From the NCBI GenBank assembly GCA_030144725.1, contig JASKMD010000008.1, positions 7,805,705 to 7,869,704 on the forward strand: a DNA stretch of 64,000 nt. Reading direction: 5' to 3'. This document shows, piece by piece, positions 43,165-53,240 of this stretch. The stretch comes from Haematococcus lacustris. Its lineage: Eukaryota; Chlorophyta; Chlorophyceae; Chlamydomonadales; Haematococcaceae. Within the stretch, counting starts at the first letter, position 1. Each line of letters starts with the position of its first letter. The notes below the pieces were generated by a model. It was given only the letters and a program-made list of their open reading frames with translations, had not been told where the DNA came from and ran no database searches. Made by a program: the position numbers and the translations under genes.

Positions 43165-44339
43165 ATGAGCAGTGCCTGGTGCCCAACCCACACCGACCTG
43201 GGCAGATCACCACTGTGGGGCGGCAGTAGCCAAAGCACCAGCCACAGCCGCACGCAAAGCCACAGCAGCTGCTTGCAGTGTTGGGGTGGTTGTGGTGAAT
43301 GTGGGGGACCATGCAAGCCAGCAGCGGGTGGCAGCAGCAGCAACAACAGCAGGGTGCAGCAGAGTTGTGCCAGCTGGTGTGCCCCCCCCACAGCCCCACC
43401 CGCCCCCACAGCCACCCCCACAGCAGCCACCCCTGCAGCAGGGCTGGAGCTCGTGGGGCGAAGGGCCCCCTGCATCACCTGATTTCGGCCACATGTATCA
43501 GTTAGCACTAGCTGCAATCGCCACCGAGGGGCAGGCTGCTATGGCGCAAGCGCCGGCTCCTGGCTGCACGCTCCGCAAGCGTACCACACCTGCTGGGTTG
43601 GGGCAGCCCCAGACAGCTGCCAAGCGCAAGCGGTGACACACGAGACATAGTTAGACAAAGGTTGTAGTGGCCACCTTTCCCAACCGCACCTGCCAACTGC
43701 CTCCGTGCCACATTCCCGCAACCGCTTTCCGATCCGACTACTACTGCCGACGCGCATGCACACGTAGAGCAGCCTAAGCGGCGCGGGCAGTCGTAGCGAT
43801 GACTGCATGCTCCGCAACGGCTCAAATCTGAGTCACTAACTTTGATGCTTTGCAGTGCACGGCCTACTGACTGGATAATTATTCTGGATGGGTGAAAGGT
43901 AGCTGGCCGGGTTGGCTACATTGTGAATTATCTAACATAGTATTTGGCGCAGTGAGTGCAGACTTACAGCCGTCCTACTAATAAGGGTCGGTTTCCTGTC
44001 ATTTTCTGTTAGTTGGGAACACCTGACACCAAGGGATGCACAGCGAGGATATCCGGCACGATTTAATCTGAGCCAAGCGCAAGATACTCAGCAGAATATG
44101 GGGCTCTAAGTTGGGGACAGGCACGAGAGCCTGACACGGCCTCTACTCTGCAGCGTTACTTAGGTGCTTTCGATAGCTTCGCCGATAGATCGCACCGTAC
44201 AGGTAGCTAAGTGCGGAATAGGGGACTCCTTACATAGGCATACAGGCTGCTTGATACAGCAGATCTGTAACTTTGCATGGGCACAACAATGTAATACTCT
44301 CCGTGAACCCTGCAATCTCGGTAGGTCAGGCACTGCGTT
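43165..44339. other. No gene recognised; Whirly upstream region at the end
   Basis: 43165-43640 has alternative frames rich in Ala, Pro and Gln, with a CxxCxxxCxxCxxxC cluster (LQCWGGCGECGGPC) that could belong to the preceding gene. 43640-44339 has nothing recognised and should contain the Whirly promoter. Confidence 0.4.
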
Positions 44340-46710
44340 ATGCTAAGCTCTCGTGCCAGTTCAGGTTGCATCGCAGCTAACGCCGGCTGTTTTACGACGA
44401 CGCAACCAGCGATGCGCGCTGGTGCTATGCGTGCGGTAATGCATCGGCTCAGCGCACGGCAGCAGGATGCTCGCACCTTGGCTCGCGTAGCCTACGGGAC
44501 CGCACAAGATGTCCAAATGGGGCAGGAGAAGTGCTTCGCAGATGTAAGTCGCCGGACGGTTGGTCTTCTGCTCACAATCACGTAGCCTCTGACCTGCATC
44601 ATCTGACTATGTACCCCGGTGATGTGTGCAGTTCGCTATCTACAAAGGCAAAGGAGCGGTGCAAATGAAACCAGTGCCACCCAGTTGGTCCCGTACAGAT
44701 GGTCCAAGGGGGACCAAGCTGGTGCTCTCCCGTGAAGGCGTGTTGATGATGGAGTTTGCTAATGTCATGCAGGGCCAGGTGAGCATTAGTGTGGGTAGGC
44801 CAGGTGAAGGTGCCCCTGGGTTGAAGCCCAGCGGGCCTGCGTTGACCATCCCTGACAACAGCAAGCTGTTCAAGCTGTATATATCTCCAAGCGCCAAGGT
44901 TGGGTTTGACCAGCGTAGTGTGACATCTGTGCCAAAGACGCCACCCACAAACAACTGTCTCGGCCCTTCACACATGTTGTGACCTGTGTGTCTGGATGTG
45001 AGCACAGGGCAGTCAGATGTCCTACTCCACACGCAGCTATGACTGGAACAACAAAGTCATAATCGCCCTGAAAGCCTTAGAGCTGGCAAAGCTGGTGGGT
45101 GTGGGGGCAGATCCCAGACAATGCTGATATGTGTGGGACAGCTCGACATTGCTGCTGTTTCATGACATGCGGCGCTGCGTAACCTCTTGCCCCACCGTCC
45201 ATGCTGCGTCAGCCCCACAGCACACATCTGACCTGGTTCTTGTAATCAGTCCAGTATTGCTCATAGCCTGCCAGGCCATGAGGCAACCATGCCAGTGATG
45301 TCACAGGAGCAGCCCATGGCAGCCTCATGTGCTGCGTGTTCACACCTGATGCTAATGGCTGACGACTCGAGCGCTGCAAACCACCTCCCAATGCAACTCG
45401 GCCTGTGCCCTGCGCCTGCAACAGTCGGACTATGACTTGACTGGCCGTCCGAGCGATGCCGGCGTGGAGTTTTTCCACGACTCTGGCAAGGTGGGTAGTT
45501 CAGGGCAGGAGGGGTTTTGGAAGGGGGGTGGGGTGGGTTGGTGAGCCATCGCTGTGGCAAAGGAAAGGTAGGGAGTATGGAGGCCAGGGAGGAGGGGAGC
45601 TGCACTGGGCTACACACCAGTTTTTCCCCCTCCAAAACAGCCAAGCTGATGCTGATCACGAAGGGTCCAGGACCATCACATAGCTGATTACGCAGTTGGT
45701 CCCGACTGGTTACGAAAACCAAGTATCGCAGCGTTTTCGTATGATAAAATCCATTTTTTTAAAATACTTTACACAAAAAGACATTTTCCGGTTACGAAGC
45801 AGCCGCAAGGGTCCGTCTGGTAACGAAAGCCAGGCCTAGAAAACGAGATTTTGGTTCCGATCGTTATGTATTGCTGTGAGCAACACACAGCGTAGTAGCT
45901 TTAGGGAGTGCATCAGCTCAGGCAGGCGGCAGGACAGGCTGGCTGGTCACAAGCCTCCGCAGTGGCAGACTTCACAGCATCAGCGCAGGAAGGTGAGCCT
46001 GAAGCACGCATCTGAGGGCCATGGCTGCCTGGCTGTTGGCCTGTCTACAGTTGAGTGTGATCAGCGGCGGTGCTCACCCTTCACAAGGCCCCAACTCCTT
46101 TAGGGGGGCAACTGAGCAGCCTGACATCTGGCCACCAACGCTGCGTACAACATCTTTTTTTTTCTTCTGCTGTGGTTGGGCGCAGAGCAATGCTGCTCAG
46201 GCCGGCATAACCAAGCGCTTGAAGTTGATATACGGCCAAGACCTTAGCAGCATGCTACTCACTGTGACCCAGAGTAACGCACAGGAGAACAAGAACACCC
46301 AGGTCACCGTCCCCATCACTCGAGCAGAGTTTGTGGTAAGTGCACCATCTCACCTGCCCTTAGGGGGGCGTTGCCACGTGCACGCTGTGCAGCTTACAAA
46401 GCAGCATGACACACGGCATTCAGTGTGTGTGGTGGAGCAACGTCAACAGGCACATCCCATGCAGTGATGATGATAAAAGCAGCAGCAGCAGCAGCAGCTT
46501 GCTGTGCCTCACACAAGGTGGCCCACCACACCACATGCTGCACACTAGTCGAAGCTGACACATTGCTGGTGGTGGTCGTCATGATAGCTGTGATGTGAGG
46601 TGGAGGACTGGGGCTGGTGGTGTGTGCAGGTCATCAAGGCGCTGGCTAACCATTTGATCCCAAGGTTGCTGGGATTTGACGTCGTACTGAGCGACAGCTT
46701 TGCAAGCTGA
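44340..46710 (+). CDS. Whirly family single-stranded DNA-binding protein, six exons
   Basis: Phase-consistent exons 44340-44543, 44632-44778, 45008-45094, 45425-45490, 46186-46335 and 46630-46710 give 244 residues. Exon 1 (MLSSRASSGCIAANAGCFTT, Arg/Ser/Ala-rich) looks like a plastid transit peptide. Whirly landmarks: FAIYKGKGAVQMKPVPPSW, LSREGVLMMEFAN, SYDWNNKVIIALKALELAKL, GVEFFHDSGK, VTVPITRAEFV, then IKALANHLIPRLLGFD at the end. Plant Whirlies form tetramers that bind ssDNA, protect plastid genomes from illegitimate recombination and can act on nuclear promoters. Length fits the family. All introns are GT-AG. Confidence 0.9.
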
Positions 46711-47360
46711 GGTGGCAACTCCTCCTGCTATGCCTGGCCAAGCGGTTGCTTTGGTCAGGCCCCTCCACCCAGTGGATGAATCCCAGGGGTGTCGGCGTGT
46801 TTTAGGTTCCAAGCTCCGTTGCCAAGCTGTCATTCATCAGTTACATTCTCGACTCAACACGGATGGTGATGCTCACACTGTGCTAACCGCCTTTTACCAG
46901 GTAGCACATTTTACAATGTTGTCAGTGTTGTATCACCATGTAACCACTTATTGTTGCTGGTGTAGGATGCATCAGCAGTGAGCAGATTGCACAGCCGCTT
47001 AATTGTAACCACTACGCTGACCCTCGCATGTGATGCGCTCCCAAGTTCCCCAAGCAGCCAAAATGACACCAGCTGCCCAGCGGATGTCTCCGCCACTCTG
47101 CGGGACGTGCTCATCAGGCTGTAGTACCTCCGGGGGGTATCATCATCATCACCATCAAGCTGGTCGATTCCCAATCTGGCCGGTCAAGCAGCCTGACGGC
47201 CTGAGCAGTGTGAGTGTCGCCATCACCACCAATGGTCAAGGAGGTGTGATGCCAGCTCATAGATCTGGGTGTTGACCAGCAACAAATATGCAGCCCATCG
47301 TGTGAGCGCCTGCTGCCCGGTTGAGTGGTTGGTCACGAGGGTGGGCAGCATGTATGGGGT
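46711..47360. other. No gene recognised
   Basis: Downstream of Whirly; TGTAA occurs near 46939. Minus-strand open pieces exist (YMLPTLVTNHSTGQQALTRW near 47340) that may belong to the gene at 47.4-50.5 kb. Confidence 0.35.
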
Positions 47361-47363
47361 TTC

Positions 47364-50300
47364 ACGGGTGAGAGGCGGCCTTGCGCGCCAGGATGATGCG
47401 GTGCCACACGTTGTCACGGTCCGCTGGCGAGTCCAAGGCCTCCAACATGTGGGCAAAGCAGTTCTGGTCCACTAGGCGCCCATGGAGCAACACACTGGCT
47501 TCCACCTGCAGGGGTCACTCAGCAGGGGTCACACAAGTGGTGCAACAAAAAATGAGCTTCCCCACACTGAGAAATCACACCCAACATGACATTAGGCTAG
47601 GAAATGGCCCCTGGCACCGCTGTCATGAGCAACCAAAATAAAACATCCTGCTGTGAGTTATCACTAGGCTGGTGTGGAGACGCCCGGACAGGAGTAACAT
47701 GAGCCAAGAGTGGTGCTTGCCGTGGTCTTGAAACCTGGCTGATGTACCTGTTGCTGGTGTGGAGATGCCCAATGTGGCTCCTGAGGGAGGCTGACAGGCT
47801 TGTGACAAGGACAGGGAGACAGCGCAGCAGTCAGGTCAGCTTGGCAGTCCTGGCCATCACTGTCAGCGTGCACCCGCTGGTGTCCACATTCAATAGAATG
47901 AGTCACCAGCACACCCAGATGCCGCCATGCGAATGGGCTTGGTCACCATGTACAATGTCAAGGCACTCGTGCAAACCAGCTCGCTATCACTGGATGCGGG
48001 TACATGTGGTCACTGGGCGGTACCGAACAGGTGGGTACTATACAGGTGGCTACCACTGGGTGCTGGTACCGGGTGATGGCCAACAGGGTTGTCCCGCAGC
48101 CTGGCTCCTGTCCGCACCTTGTCAAAGCCTGATGCCAGCGCCTCCAACAGCTGCCTGCCCTGCCTGGCCATGAAGTAGTGATGCTGCGCAAGGGTGCAGA
48201 GCAGGAGCAGGGTGGAAGGTACGGGGCACTCAGGTAGGGGTGGGGTGGGGAGGGCTCGTGCAGTTACACGCAAGCATGGTGACCTGGCGCAGTGAGACTG
48301 CCCGCCATGAAAGCCCATGCATTGACGGCTAGGCATTGGCAACGCCACCCATGCATAGTGGCCCATGGCCAAGGTTGTCTACAGACAAGATATTGCTGTG
48401 TCATACAGATTGTGAGCAGGTTGGCAGGATGCAGACCATGAAGACAGATGTGCTCTGCTGCCACTGCCGCGTGTGCCGACTGACTCATCTCCCATGCCTC
48501 CCACTGAAACCTGCCCATCTCACTTCAAGCTGCCTAGTGGCAGCGCCTCATCCTCGCCCTTGCTGACCCACCTTGGCGTTGGTGGCAAGCAGCTGCATCT
48601 GGTCTTGACCTGCCTGCTGCTGCAGTTGCTGAAGCAACCGATGGAACCCTTCATCGGAGATGACTTGGCTCTGTGATGCAGCACACACACGCAAGCAAGC
48701 ACATGGCGCTTGGGCCTGGCACCTCGGTCAGCCAGCGTGCAGGTGACATGCGGCACCCCGCAGCCACCTGATTGCACCACCTCGCGTCACCTCACCATTC
48801 ACAAGAGCGCGTGTTTGTATTGTGGCATTGGCATGCGTGGTAGGTGGGGAGGAGCAGTGGCAGTGCTGCAGGCCTGCCGCAAGGTGCATTGGGGGATGCA
48901 GGCGGTGCCCCCTGGAGCTGTGCTGGTGGCCTGGTTGCAAGGCCCTGTGCTGCCCAGGCACCAATCGGCTGTGTGAGAAGCCACGCAGACCAAGCCTGGT
49001 GTCATCACAGTCATGGTGGCCGCTGTAGCCCTGCTGCTGAGGGCTAAGGTGCTGTAGCCATGGTGTTGTAGCCATCAAGTCATCAGCTATAGGCGGCTTA
49101 AAGCCTGAGGCCTCAAGCACAGGAGCTTGAGGTGCCCTTTGGAGGTGCTCTTTGGAGGTGCGAGAGTGATGTGGCGGAGTAACACGCTGGTACAAGCAGG
49201 TATGAGCTGGCGTGAGCCGGTATGAGCCTAGTGGTGGAATGCTTGGCAGCTGCTGCTCCACAGACAGCCCCTCAGCCGGTGTGAGCCGGTATGAGCCTAG
49301 TGGCGCAATGCCTTTGAACAAGCGGAAGAACACCGCCAAGCAAGAGCCGCGCCAAACTAAAAGCCGCGGAAACAAGGTCAGTCGTGGGGTGGTCCGCTGC
49401 AGCTGTGCTGTGCCGTGAGCCTCGTGCTGTGTGAGCTGTAGTTGCGGTGCCCTGTAGTGGCCCCCTGTAAGCCCCCACAGGCCCCATGCAGCAGCCAGGC
49501 AGCCACAGAAGTTGTGTGGCAGCCATCAGGTCATCAGCTATAGGCGGCTTGGTCACCATGTACAACGTCAACGCACTCGTTCAATCTGGCAGTGAGCCCC
49601 AGTGGAGGCTGACTAAACCAGCAGATCTGTTAGGCCTGGTGGCTTGAGTGCCAGGCACCAGCTTTGGGTCATAAGCCCACACCCTCGGGTTAGGTCCAGC
49701 AGCACATAGTTCACAGTGCACTGCTGCAGCCACCGGCCACCAGGTCAGTGGGTCCCAACAGCAAGGTGTAATTGAGGGAGAGGGTGGGGAGGCCCCAGGT
49801 GCCAGGTACCTTGCGCTCCTCTAGGATTTGGTCAATGATGAGCTGGATGTGGCCCAGGAGCTTGTTGAGGTGCTGCAGCAGCACCACATGCTGGACGATG
49901 GAGCGCTTACTGCAGAGGGCGGCCGCAGGCACAGGGTGGGGTGAGGGGAGGAGGCACACGGAGGCAGGCAGAGGCTGCTGCTGCTGTGGGCAAAGGCTGT
50001 TGCTGATGAGGCACAGCGTGATGCTTGCTGCTATGCAGGGCCAGGGGGCCGGGTAGCCATCACCCCCACACTGCATGAAGTGTTGATCCACAGTCGAGCA
50101 TGACCCTATCTCGACTGTACTTGGGCTGGAGTATGGGCTCAATCCAAAGTGATAGACAGGCTCATGTGAAGCCTGTTGCGGGTGTTCAGCAGCACTTGAG
50201 CAACCAGCCACGAGGCTGAGTTCAAGTGTGGCGCCACGTCAGCTCTTGATGAACATTGGGTGGAAAATCCTAAACCACAATGCCTATAAGATGTATGAAC

Positions 50301-50520
50301 AACATGTTGTGCAATGTCAAAGCACTCAATGAGCATGGCAGGGAGCCCCAGTGGAGGCTGACGGACCCAGGTGCAAGTCTGTTGGGCCTCCTGGCCTCAG
50401 GGTCGGGCACCTGCTTGGGTCATGAGCCTACACCCTCGCGTGGAAGCTGCTAGGCTTCACCCACTTTTCGTCGAAGAAGCGAAAGTTGAACAGCTGGTCG
50501 TCATGAGCCCAGCTGTGGAT
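47364..50520 (-). CDS. Unrecognised multi-exon gene (minus strand), partial model
   Basis: Exons with consensus splice sites and compatible phases: 50520-50465 (IHSWAHDDQLFNFRFFDEK), 49909-49810 (KRSIVQHVVLLQHLNKLLGH, IQLIIDQILEERK), 48670-48572 (SQVISDEGFHRLLQQLQQQ), 48183-48118 (HHYFMARQGRQLLEALASGF) and 47505 to about 47364 (VEASVLLHGRLVDQNCFAHM, LEALDSPADRDNVWHRIIL). Phase joins the first two (AA|T) and is 0 for the others. The sequence is helical and Leu/Gln-rich, like a subunit of a large assembly, but I cannot name the family. Exons between 49.8 and 48.7 kb, where Fanzor relics sit, and both ends are missing. Confidence 0.4.
48838..49510 (+). pseudogene. Scrambled Fanzor relics (group H)
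   Basis: GRWGGAVAVLQACRKV at about 48838 resembles GGWGADAVLRACRKV of family 1. 49444-49505 resembles the family's RGLVWCPVVAPRRPPQAP segment at DNA level (CCCCCACAGGCCCCATGCAGCAGCC). Between them, an ATG at 49310 opens MPLNKRKNTAKQEPRQTKSRGNK before a GTCAGT donor, reminiscent of the NLS-bearing first exon of Fanzor families 1 and 2. Too degraded or too divergent for a model. Confidence 0.4.
48949..49278 (+). repeat. 330-bp dispersed repeat, inverted partner at 63610-63939
   Basis: GCTGCCCAGGCACCAA to CAGCCCCTCAGCC, matching the reverse complement of the window's right end almost base for base. Confidence 0.85.
49552..49690 (+). repeat. Diverged ~140-bp repeat, copy 1
   Basis: Open frame MYNVNALVQSGSEPQWRLTK, then PADLLGLVA. 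Shared with 50308-50445, and its first 40 bp also with 47938-47978. Confidence 0.65.
50308..50445 (+). repeat. Diverged ~140-bp repeat, copy 2
   Basis: NVKALNEHGREPQWRLTDPG, then ASLLGLLASGSG; same family as 49552-49690. Both overlap or flank exons of the minus-strand gene. Confidence 0.65.
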
Positions 50521-51275
50521 CTGCGCAACCAGCAAAAGACATGGCAATCAGCACTTGGAGCTAGAACTCGTTCCCTTTATTGTGTTTCATGACTTCGTTG
50601 CCTGCTTGGTGCTAACACCACTGACTTCAACACCCGTCTTCTGCTGTATGCCAATGACCAAGAGACAGCCAATGATGGTGTTGGCAATGGTGCTTGTAGA
50701 CTGCCAATGATGATATTCCAAGGACCAGGCAAAGCGATTGCCTATGCCCAAGCATCAGCGCATGCAAGCCCATACAACTTGGCTGGGGTTGTGATGCGTG
50801 GTGACAGGGTAATGGACGTTGGCTTTACCACAGCATGAGCAGTGCTTTGTCCACACTTGTAAAAAGTCAGCTGTGTGCTATGGACCTGGCCATGGGCCTG
50901 GCTGTGCCCCGGCAGCACAGGACCCACCCATCAGATGCCAATGGGAATACATGGGTTTGAACCGTAATGAGGCAGTAACATGGCTCTTGTATGGAAAACT
51001 GTACTGAACAATGAGTGCAAGCGCAATGCTGCTTGAGACTAGGTGGGTGGCAGGCAGGTCAGTAAGTCCTGGCCTGGGAGGCTGGATGCGCCCTGCCTGA
51101 AACTCTCAATTGTTGTTTGTATACCTCAGTGTCTGTGTGGCATGGTGTGCCTCAAGTGTGTGTGCTTGTGTGCCCCTAAGAACACACTGTGCTTCACAAC
51201 AGCGTCCTTCGCTGCTATTATGTTGTATTCAAGCGTGTCTGAACACTGATAGCAGCTCTGGCTATGGCCTAATTG
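50521..51275. other. No gene recognised
   Basis: Upstream of the first placed exon of the minus-strand gene; may hold its 5' exons and promoter. Nothing recognised. Confidence 0.3.
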
Positions 51276-52264
51276 TGTGCTGGAGCTGACGTACCTGGCC
51301 AGGTATTCTATGGCGCAGCTGGCATTGGCACTGGGGGAGGGTGGGGTGCTGATGCGGTGCTGCAGGCCTGCTGCAAGGTGGTGTGCAGGCCCAGGGGCAC
51401 AGACCAGCGGCAGGGCAGGGTGGTGCCTGTGGATGAGCACCATAGCACCTGGGTCAGCTCGGCAGTGAATGGCCAGCAGCCATGTGAGGAGCAGCTGGAC
51501 CATGAGCAGCCCACCAGGCGTGCGGACCCCAGTAGGGCAGGTGCACCACCGCCTGCTGCGCCCAGCCTGGAGCCAGCAGCGTGACCAGCCAGTGTGGGGC
51601 CTGATGTGGTGCCCTGTAGTGACCCCCCGCAAGCCCCCACAAACCCCATGCAGCAGCCAGGCAGCCACACAGGCAGCAGCCTCAGAGCCTGGACCCAGCA
51701 CGCCCCGGCCAGCCAAGCGCAGCAAGCGCACCAAGGCTTAGCAGGCAGCTGAGCCCACCCAGCCCATCATGGGCAATGGCAAGGCTCAAGGCAAGGCTGC
51801 CAAGGCCAAGCCAGCACCACAGCCTGGCAGGTGGCTGGATAGGGACTGCAATGCAGCACTGAACATGCAGCGCGTTGGGGAGAGCAGGTGGCGCCTGCTG
51901 GAGCCTGTGCTGGTGGCCAAAGCAGGGGGAGCTGCCACCCAAGGGCAAGGAGTACCCAAGCCTGGGGTACAACCGGCTGCGAGAAAGCCCACTCAAAGCC
52001 CAGCAGCAGCAGCAGCTTGCTGAGGCACAGTAGAGAGTGGCCCCCCCTTTGGCAGCTTACAATTAGTATATGTTTGTCATGCCAACTTTAGATTTGAAGC
52101 CCTGTCACAGGGGTCAGGCAACAGTGTAGGTGGTAGACACCCATGAGCATGTCCATGTGCTATGTGCATGGGAACATAACTCCACATACCCTTATTGCAC
52201 CACCCTGAGTGGTCCCGCTAGTGTCCCTCAAACGGTGGCCCTAGTGAAGGACGAGGGGGCTGAC
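51276..52264 (+). pseudogene. Fanzor family 1, diverged copy G
   Basis: Begins with YGAAGIGTGGGWGADAVLQA and VVCRPRGTD, then VDEHHSTWVSSAVNGQQPCE, a stop after AKRSKRTKA, then QPGRWLDRDCNAALNMQRVG, ending at a stop near 52032. It is clearly older than copies A-F, with many substitutions, an internal stop and frame changes. Its tail (52035-52264) keeps the layout of the others, ending GGCCCTAGTGAAGGACGAGG and GGGCTGACA, but the hairpin core has been replaced. Confidence 0.75.
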
Positions 52265-52672
52265 ATACCTGGCCCCATGGGAACACACGCAGTGGATCCT
52301 CTGTGCTTGGGCGTAGGAAACGAAAGCCTAACCGGCTGATTTCCATCAATAACGGAGAACCTTTCTGCAGCTGGGGGCACTGCAGCCTGTCAAGGGTACA
52401 TCTCTGGGACATTTGATTTTGCTAGAGCTTATACCACAGCCCAGCCTTATGCAACTTCTTACCTTCATCAACTCCTCGCTCTGTGGCAATACTGTCATTA
52501 AGCAATCCATGCCGCGCTCGATGGGTTCCGGCAAGTCCCCTGGAAACAAGGCCTCATTGCGAGGCAAAGAAGCACTAGCGCCCATCGCTCACCGCGTTTA
52601 TTGTCGCCAGGCGCATTGGTTTCTTTTTAAAAAAAGGGTTCGGACATGTTCGGGTGTGGTCAACGACCATAT
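52265..52672. other. No gene recognised
   Basis: Between Fanzor copy G and the small TIR element. Nothing recognised. Confidence 0.35.
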
Positions 52673-53106
52673 CCTGTGGAGCCCCTACACTTTTCCACAA
52701 ACGGGTAGTGGCTAGTGATACTGTGTCCCTTATTTTAATGTGGCTCTAGGAGAGACTCTACAAACTAGAGCTTGAGACCTGATGAAAACAATGTCAAAAA
52801 CGTCGGTGTTGAAATATCACACGAGTGTCAGCGGACGGGTGAGTGGCGGTGTGGGCCAGGAGTGGGTGCACGTGCGCGACAAGGGCTTGTTGCGGAAGTG
52901 ACAGCGGCGGCACCAGCGGCAGCAATAGTGACATGTGTATCATGCCAATCAAAATCAAACAAACAGTTCGATTGCCCCTTACAAAGGGGATGTGTGTACG
53001 AGAGATTCATGCATAGGTGGGGCTCTAGCGACTCCTAGCGTCGCGCCTAGATTAGGGGCACACCCCGGTCACTCACTCCTGTGGAGAAGTGTAGGGGCTC
53101 CACAGG
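52673..53106. mobile_element. Small element with 27-bp terminal inverted repeats enclosing a family 2 Fanzor tail
   Basis: The left arm 52673-52699 (CCTGTGGAGCCCCTACAC...) and right arm 53080-53106 are inverted copies with one mismatch. Inside lies GQEWVHVRDKGLLRK-stop (52858-52901) and the family 2 3' hairpin (52975-52989), both diverged from the 24.5-kb and 57.5-kb copies. The arrangement resembles a MITE-sized non-autonomous element. No target duplication was identified. Confidence 0.55.
52975..52989 (+). other. Conserved 3' hairpin of family 2, diverged copy
   Basis: CCCCTTACAAAGGGG followed by ATGTGTGTA. The stem is kept and even lengthened, while surrounding sequence has diverged from the other two copies. 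Confidence 0.55.
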
Positions 53107-53240
53107 AGGATAGGGATACAGGGAAACCTAGGCGGGTACTTGGGGGCGAGTACAGGGAAAACTGGTTACCGATATTACGATGTTAACGATGCGTTAACGA
53201 TAGTGAGACAACGATAGGGTTAACCCGTGGCTTGTCGCCG

